Of a stretch of 33,627 nt of DNA, positions 29,528 through 33,627 are shown piece after piece. The notes beneath the pieces were generated by a model, which was not told where the DNA came from, did not search any database, and saw nothing but the letters and a program-made list of their open reading frames with translations. Location: the NCBI GenBank assembly GCA_003339415.1, contig PDHQ01000346.1, positions 1 through 33,627 of the forward strand, written 5' to 3'. Each line of letters starts with the position of its first letter. Positions within the stretch are counted from its first letter, which is position 1. Origin of the DNA: Ophiocordyceps camponoti-saundersi (nom. inval.) (lineage: Eukaryota; Ascomycota; Sordariomycetes; Hypocreales; Ophiocordycipitaceae). The position numbers and the translations under genes are program-made.

Positions 29528-31504
29528 ATCAGACGAACGGAGATGGGAAAGAGCTTGGACACGGCCTCTCGAGCGAAGCCTGGGCCTCCGGGGGATCGGT
29601 GCGGGGTTGGGGAGCCCGGCAGGCCGGGTCGCATGACGGAATATGGCCGAGAGCTGCCTACCACCTACCTATGTATGTAGAGGTATCCTCTTAGCTGTCC
29701 GTACGGAGTAGAAGCTGTATCCCTAGCCCCAAACATAGTGCATGCATATTACCTGCAGGTTAATAGTTGTCGATTTGATAATACCTACACCTACCTACCT
29801 AGGTATTCGTAGATGCCCATCTGTTCTGCCCTTGTCCTCCTTTGGTTCTTCTTGTTTCCCATACGGATTACTAGTGTCCGTATTCGTACTCTGTTGCACA
29901 GTGCGTCGTATGGGCAGGAGCGTGGGTGTGGTGCAAGGGGGACGAAGGGGGGGGGGGAAAAAGAGGGGGAAAAGAGGGGAAGAGCTCGCACGGTTTTCAC
30001 ACGGCGAGCAGGTGGTTCTCAAATCAGGGAGGGGGGAGAGTATCCTTGCTTGGCATGTGACAGGAGACGGAGGGAAGAGTGCAATGTAGGCAGTATACCA
30101 GGTTGTGCGTTGGTAGGCAGGTAGTTTGAAATATATAGAATGCAAATAAATAACGCTCACTCGCAAGCTATGTATGTTGTATGTTATAGTATATGCATGT
30201 AGTATAACATTACTCCCTAAAGGCTGTCTACCTATACTGTAATTGCTCTGCACTGTCAGGCGGGCAGATCATACCTAGTTATATTCCCCGGGAGCTTCTT
30301 TACGGTGGGGCCGACCGACGGGGGTGCCACGCGATAGCCTACAGTAAGCGCCACGGGACATGGCACAGTATGTACAGCAGACGAAGTCGAGACTGCGACG
30401 TCATGCCTTACACTTTTTGCCCACCTTGTGCCACGCGCACGGTGCCTCCCCTCGTTCTGTAAATTCCCAGTGTGCTAACGTGGTATGTGTATGTATATGT
30501 ACGGGTTGTGAAGCCTCCTTACTCAGAGCCTGTATGAAATGAGTACCTATAAAATAGAAGTTCGGAAACATACATACTCCGTAGTAGGGGACGTCTCCTC
30601 GTCTCGAAGTGGCTTGTCTCGGTCATTGGCGCACTGTATGCACAGCATCGCAACGGCCTCGCCTCTAACATCCGTACCGTAAATGCATACATACATACGG
30701 ATACATATTCCTAGTCAGTGTGCAAACAACCTTGGAGCCACCGGCTGTCGCCTCCCTCCTCCTGTCTCTACGGTCTGCCTTACTTACGTACTGACTTAGT
30801 ACTCTAAGGTGCGCCATCCATCCATCCGTCCGTCCATAGACATTTGGAGACAGGCACGGTATTTGCTCGCGTCTCCTTCCCTTTTACCCCTTCCCCTCTT
30901 TTCCTTTCTTTTTGGTCCTTCTGGATCCCCCATTTGCATTGCTTCCCCTCTCCCTTTCCTCCGCTTCCCTTCTGTCCATAGTCCATACCTTGCCTACGGA
31001 TAAAGAGTCTGGCTTCTCTCGCTCCTGTGTCGCTCTCACGCGCCCGGGCCGCGGTCTGCGCTTTCCTTCTATCTCCTCCCCCGGTCCCTGTTGTCTCTCA
31101 CACCGCCCTGTCCGACGACATTCTGCCGCCCTTCTACATACATCGGTAGCAGCCATCTCACGTGTCGCCCGCCCCTTGTTTCCTTCCCCCTCGCCAGCAA
31201 ATCGAACCACTCACCAGGTCGTGCGATTCTGCTGCCATCCTGCTGCGATTCTGCTGCCATCTTGCGTCAACCCCCAGTCGGCCAACGAAGACAAGACGGC
31301 CAGCTGAACCGAGCATAAAATCCCGAATTACCCCTCATCGTTGCAAGCTGCTTGAGCCCAACAAACGATCACAACAACATCCCAAATCTTGCATCCCAAA
31401 TCTTCCAGCCCGTTCTCAAACCTTGACCTTTAAACCTCTCTACCGTCTCAGAAAGAAGCAAAAAAACAAAAGGAACCACAAAAGGAAACAGACAAGAAAC
31501 GATC
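29528..31504. other. Intergenic region with motif and CATA/TAGG repeats
   Basis: About 2 kb without a supported gene. The left half has the TACCTACCTAGGTA palindromic type (29783-29806), a G run at 29948-29957 and two further TACGGATA octamers (30696, 30995). The right half is the CT-rich promoter of the next gene, with CACGTG at 31159-31164. Confidence 0.6.
31222..31261 (+). repeat. Direct repeat of 18 nt, period 22
   Basis: TGCGATTCTGCTGCCATC occurs at 31222-31239 and again at 31244-31261. It lies about 245 bp upstream of the next start codon. A second direct repeat, ATCCCAAATCTT, occurs at 31379 and 31393. Confidence 0.85.
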
Positions 31505-32335
31505 ATGTCGACAGACGCAAACCCCCCCAATGGCCATGGCCCCGTCCCTCCTCATCGTCGCAGCTCAATCACCCAGGCTGCACTGTCAAACCTCTTCCAA
31601 CGCGCCCCCGCTGCGAACACCACTGCCTATCCTCCTACCCCCGCCGCTCACGAAAGCCATCGTCGTCGTCTCTCCGTCACGACCATGGGCCTGTCCGGCA
31701 CCTCGCCCACGGCCCCGACGCCCTTTGGTCTTCGACGCGGAAGCCTATCGACCAACTCGGACTCTATCGACGAGAGCGCCGTCGAGGACGAGGACATGCC
31801 TGCCGGCAGCGCCAGAACGGCGCCCACCACCCCATACGTTCGTCGCATGAGCTTCGGCGCCACGGCCATGCGAGGCTACCGTGCGGGCAGCAGTCCCGGC
31901 AATGGTAATAGCTCGCCTGCCCTCGGTCGAAACCCCAGTGGCCCAAGGCCGTCGCAGATGCAAGGCTCAGCCGTCAGCACGGCCCTCGCCGGACGCCGAG
32001 CCAGCGCTGCCAGGCTCCCCATGACACCTCAGGCAAGCAACACTAAGCACCCTAGAGCCTCTTCTGACGTTGTCCCCCCTCTTCCAGACCAGCAGGGCTT
32101 CAACTGGTCTGAGCAGCTTAGGTCCCGCGCCGAGAGCTCCGTCGCCGGTGCTCGCCCTTCCTTCCCACTCGCCACGTCGCCCCCGAAGGCCGCCTCCCAC
32201 CACGACCGAGCCAAGTCGGTCTCCGACATGCCCCCACCTCCGGCTCAGGCAGCGGCCGTCAAGCCCAAGCCAGAGAGCCGTAAGCCCGATGCCTTCCAGG
32301 AGCGGATACTCAAGGGCGACTTTTATATGGACTGA
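31505..32335 (+). CDS. Uncharacterised disordered protein with five RRxS sites
   Basis: A single exon of 276 aa; the ATG stands in a purine-rich leader (ACGATCATGTCG). The whole protein is low in hydrophobic residues and looks intrinsically disordered. Five RRxS motifs (target serines 21, 57, 80, 116 and 167) match the basophilic kinase consensus (PKA and other AGC kinases), and several S/TP sites (for example SPT, TPY, TPQ, SPP) match proline-directed kinases. Two short blocks look conserved: FNWSEQLRSRAESS (199-212) and the C-terminus FQERILKGDFYMD. I recall similar proteins in other Sordariomycetes but no function, and I assign none. No signal peptide, membrane helix or enzymatic motif. 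An in-frame GC-AG intron-like segment (32033-32087) is probably not used, because splicing it would destroy the FNWSEQL block. Confidence 0.85.
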   Translation: MSTDANPPNGHGPVPPHRRSSITQAALSNLFQRAPAANTTAYPPTPAAHESHRRRLSVTTMGLSGTSPTAPTPFGLRRGSLSTNSDSIDESAVEDEDMPAGSARTAPTTPYVRRMSFGATAMRGYRAGSSPGNGNSSPALGRNPSGPRPSQMQGSAVSTALAGRRASAARLPMTPQASNTKHPRASSDVVPPLPDQQGFNWSEQLRSRAESSVAGARPSFPLATSPPKAASHHDRAKSVSDMPPPPAQAAAVKPKPESRKPDAFQERILKGDFYMD

Positions 32336-33298
32336 ACCCATTCCATTTCGGCCAATGTCACATATTCTTTCTTTGCTTCAGCACCACGTCGTCTCGACCG
32401 TTGAGCAACGGGTTTGCATTCTTATGACGCCACCTTGTGTTGCTTAACCTCCTTCGCCCCCGCAACGATTGGGTCTCTTTCTCTTCTTTGACATGGTCAA
32501 CTCGGAGTTATCCTCCTGCAGAAACGTGTTCTATTTTTTTTTCGTGTCTCATCTGCAGTTGGCGAAGATGATGAAGGGTTGCTTTTTTCTCTTTCGTGCT
32601 GGATCTGCTGGCGTGGGATCGGTGTTGACGTCTGATTCACTCTGGTCATGTATGATTATGTCGATATCGGAGGTAGCGAGGGTGAGCCACTGGCTACGGG
32701 CAGGGACCCGTTGGGCGAGGAACAAATTGCGTTGCTGATTTGGAGGTGGATGGGAACAAGGACAGAGACAATGAGCAGATGGCTGAGATGAGCTCTTGAC
32801 AAAATGATGGCGAGATGGGACCTTGACGGCAACCGTGTCTTCTTATTCATCAGAAAGCAAATAAAAAAAACAGAGCATGCAAGTGAAGGTCCGGATACAT
32901 ACAGATGCATACATACAGGCATCGCGTGATTGGAGCGGCACTTTTGTTGCACCAGCAAGGTACCATATACACATATGAATGCAGGCATGGGTAACATCCA
33001 GAGAGTAATATCCAGAGAGATATAGAGTCTATACATAGAAATAACCGCAGCCTCTGTTAACATATACATACATACCTACATGCATACATACCTACCTATG
33101 CATACATACATATGTACAGGTAGGCAGATAGGTAAATAGGGGTAGCTGGTGGTTGATGCCGAGCTTCTAAGCGTGTATTTTTGGAGTGTATGTATGTATG
33201 TACAATTATCTTCTTCTATCACTGGTATTTGCCACCCTTCACCGATGAAAGGAAAACACCAAATCGGAGGATCGTGAGTCGTTTTTCCGGCCTCAAAT

Positions 33299-33314
33299 AC
33301 CTAGGTACCTAGGT
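33299..33314. repeat. 16-bp perfect palindrome
   Basis: ACCTAGGTACCTAGGT is fully self-complementary. It is built from the same TAGGTA words as the microsatellites elsewhere in the window. Confidence 0.85.
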
Positions 33315-33527
33315 GCAAGTGTGCCTGCGGCACTGAGGGGCGCGTCACCGGGCCGTTTCTAACTAAAATAGGCTATAGCGGCTTCACTATACCGTTGTGC
33401 TGGCGGCCCAATAGGGCTTAGCGCTCTGGGGGAGTGAGATACCTGGGTACATCTATTGTAGGTGTAGTACATAGAATTTTCCGTCCCCGCACCGCACCGC
33501 CCCGCTTCCCCCCAAATCTTAACCACC

Positions 33528-33529
<2 letters not shown>

Positions 33530-33570
<41 letters not shown>

Positions 33571-33627
33571 ACACAAACCCCCCCCCCCCCCCCCGCGCCC
33601 CCCACCCACCAACCCCCCCCAAAAGAA
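33530..33627. repeat. Contig-end poly-C tract
   Basis: Bases 33530-33570 are an uninterrupted run of 41 C. Shorter C runs broken by ACACAAA, GCG and CCA follow up to the end. No coding content. Confidence 0.9.

Larger units (their letters stand above)
32336..33627. other. Distal intergenic region and contig end
   Basis: About 1.3 kb without a supported gene: the 3' flank of the RRxS-protein gene, CATA/TATG repeats at 33060-33115 and 33185-33200, the palindrome at 33299-33314, and terminal C tracts. Confidence 0.65.

Overview
The window looks like one whole contig from the nuclear genome of a filamentous ascomycete (Pezizomycotina, Sordariomycetes, probably Hypocreales; the order is an inference from protein resemblance and from the TAGGTAGG/CATACATA repeat style). 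Genes have few, short introns (49-100 nt) with GT..AG borders and CTGAC/CTAAC-type branch points. Coding regions are GC-rich with long antisense shadow frames, and intergenic DNA is full of CT, GT, TAGG and CATA microsatellites. No transposon, rRNA, tRNA, CRISPR or prokaryotic signal was found.

Ten protein genes can be supported. Minus strand, left part: an NDR/Ppk35-type AGC kinase (127-2771) carrying an in-frame TAG at an invariant tryptophan; an Fpr3/4-type nucleolar FKBP prolyl isomerase (3629-5235); a small secreted Lys/Pro/Ala repeat protein (6013-6741); and a membrane family-2 glycosyltransferase (9382-11559). A gene-free stretch of about 6 kb follows (11560-17602), rich in microsatellites and in a recurring GTATCCGTAC-like motif. 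Next come a THOC5-like TREX subunit (17603-18361, minus) and, divergently, a PAQR/Izh3-type membrane protein (19764-21302, plus). BUB2, the GAP of the mitotic exit checkpoint (22343-23931, minus), is divergent from a SulP sulfate permease (25251-27753, plus). It is followed on the plus strand by a WLM/Wss1-type metalloprotease (28102-29527) and an uncharacterised disordered protein with five RRxS sites (31505-32335). Both contig ends run into cytosine homopolymers.

This is mostly conserved housekeeping and signalling content, not an operon or a gene cluster. The genes do not form one pathway, although two concern the cell cycle (NDR kinase, BUB2) and two concern chromatin or genome maintenance (FKBP, WLM protease). 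The best leads are the nonsense codon in the kinase, the dispersed octamer family in the 12.7-16.8 kb desert, the array of SUMO-consensus sites in the WLM protease and the multi-RRxS protein. All exon borders were derived by eye from frame continuity, splice consensus and remembered family similarity; no search was run.
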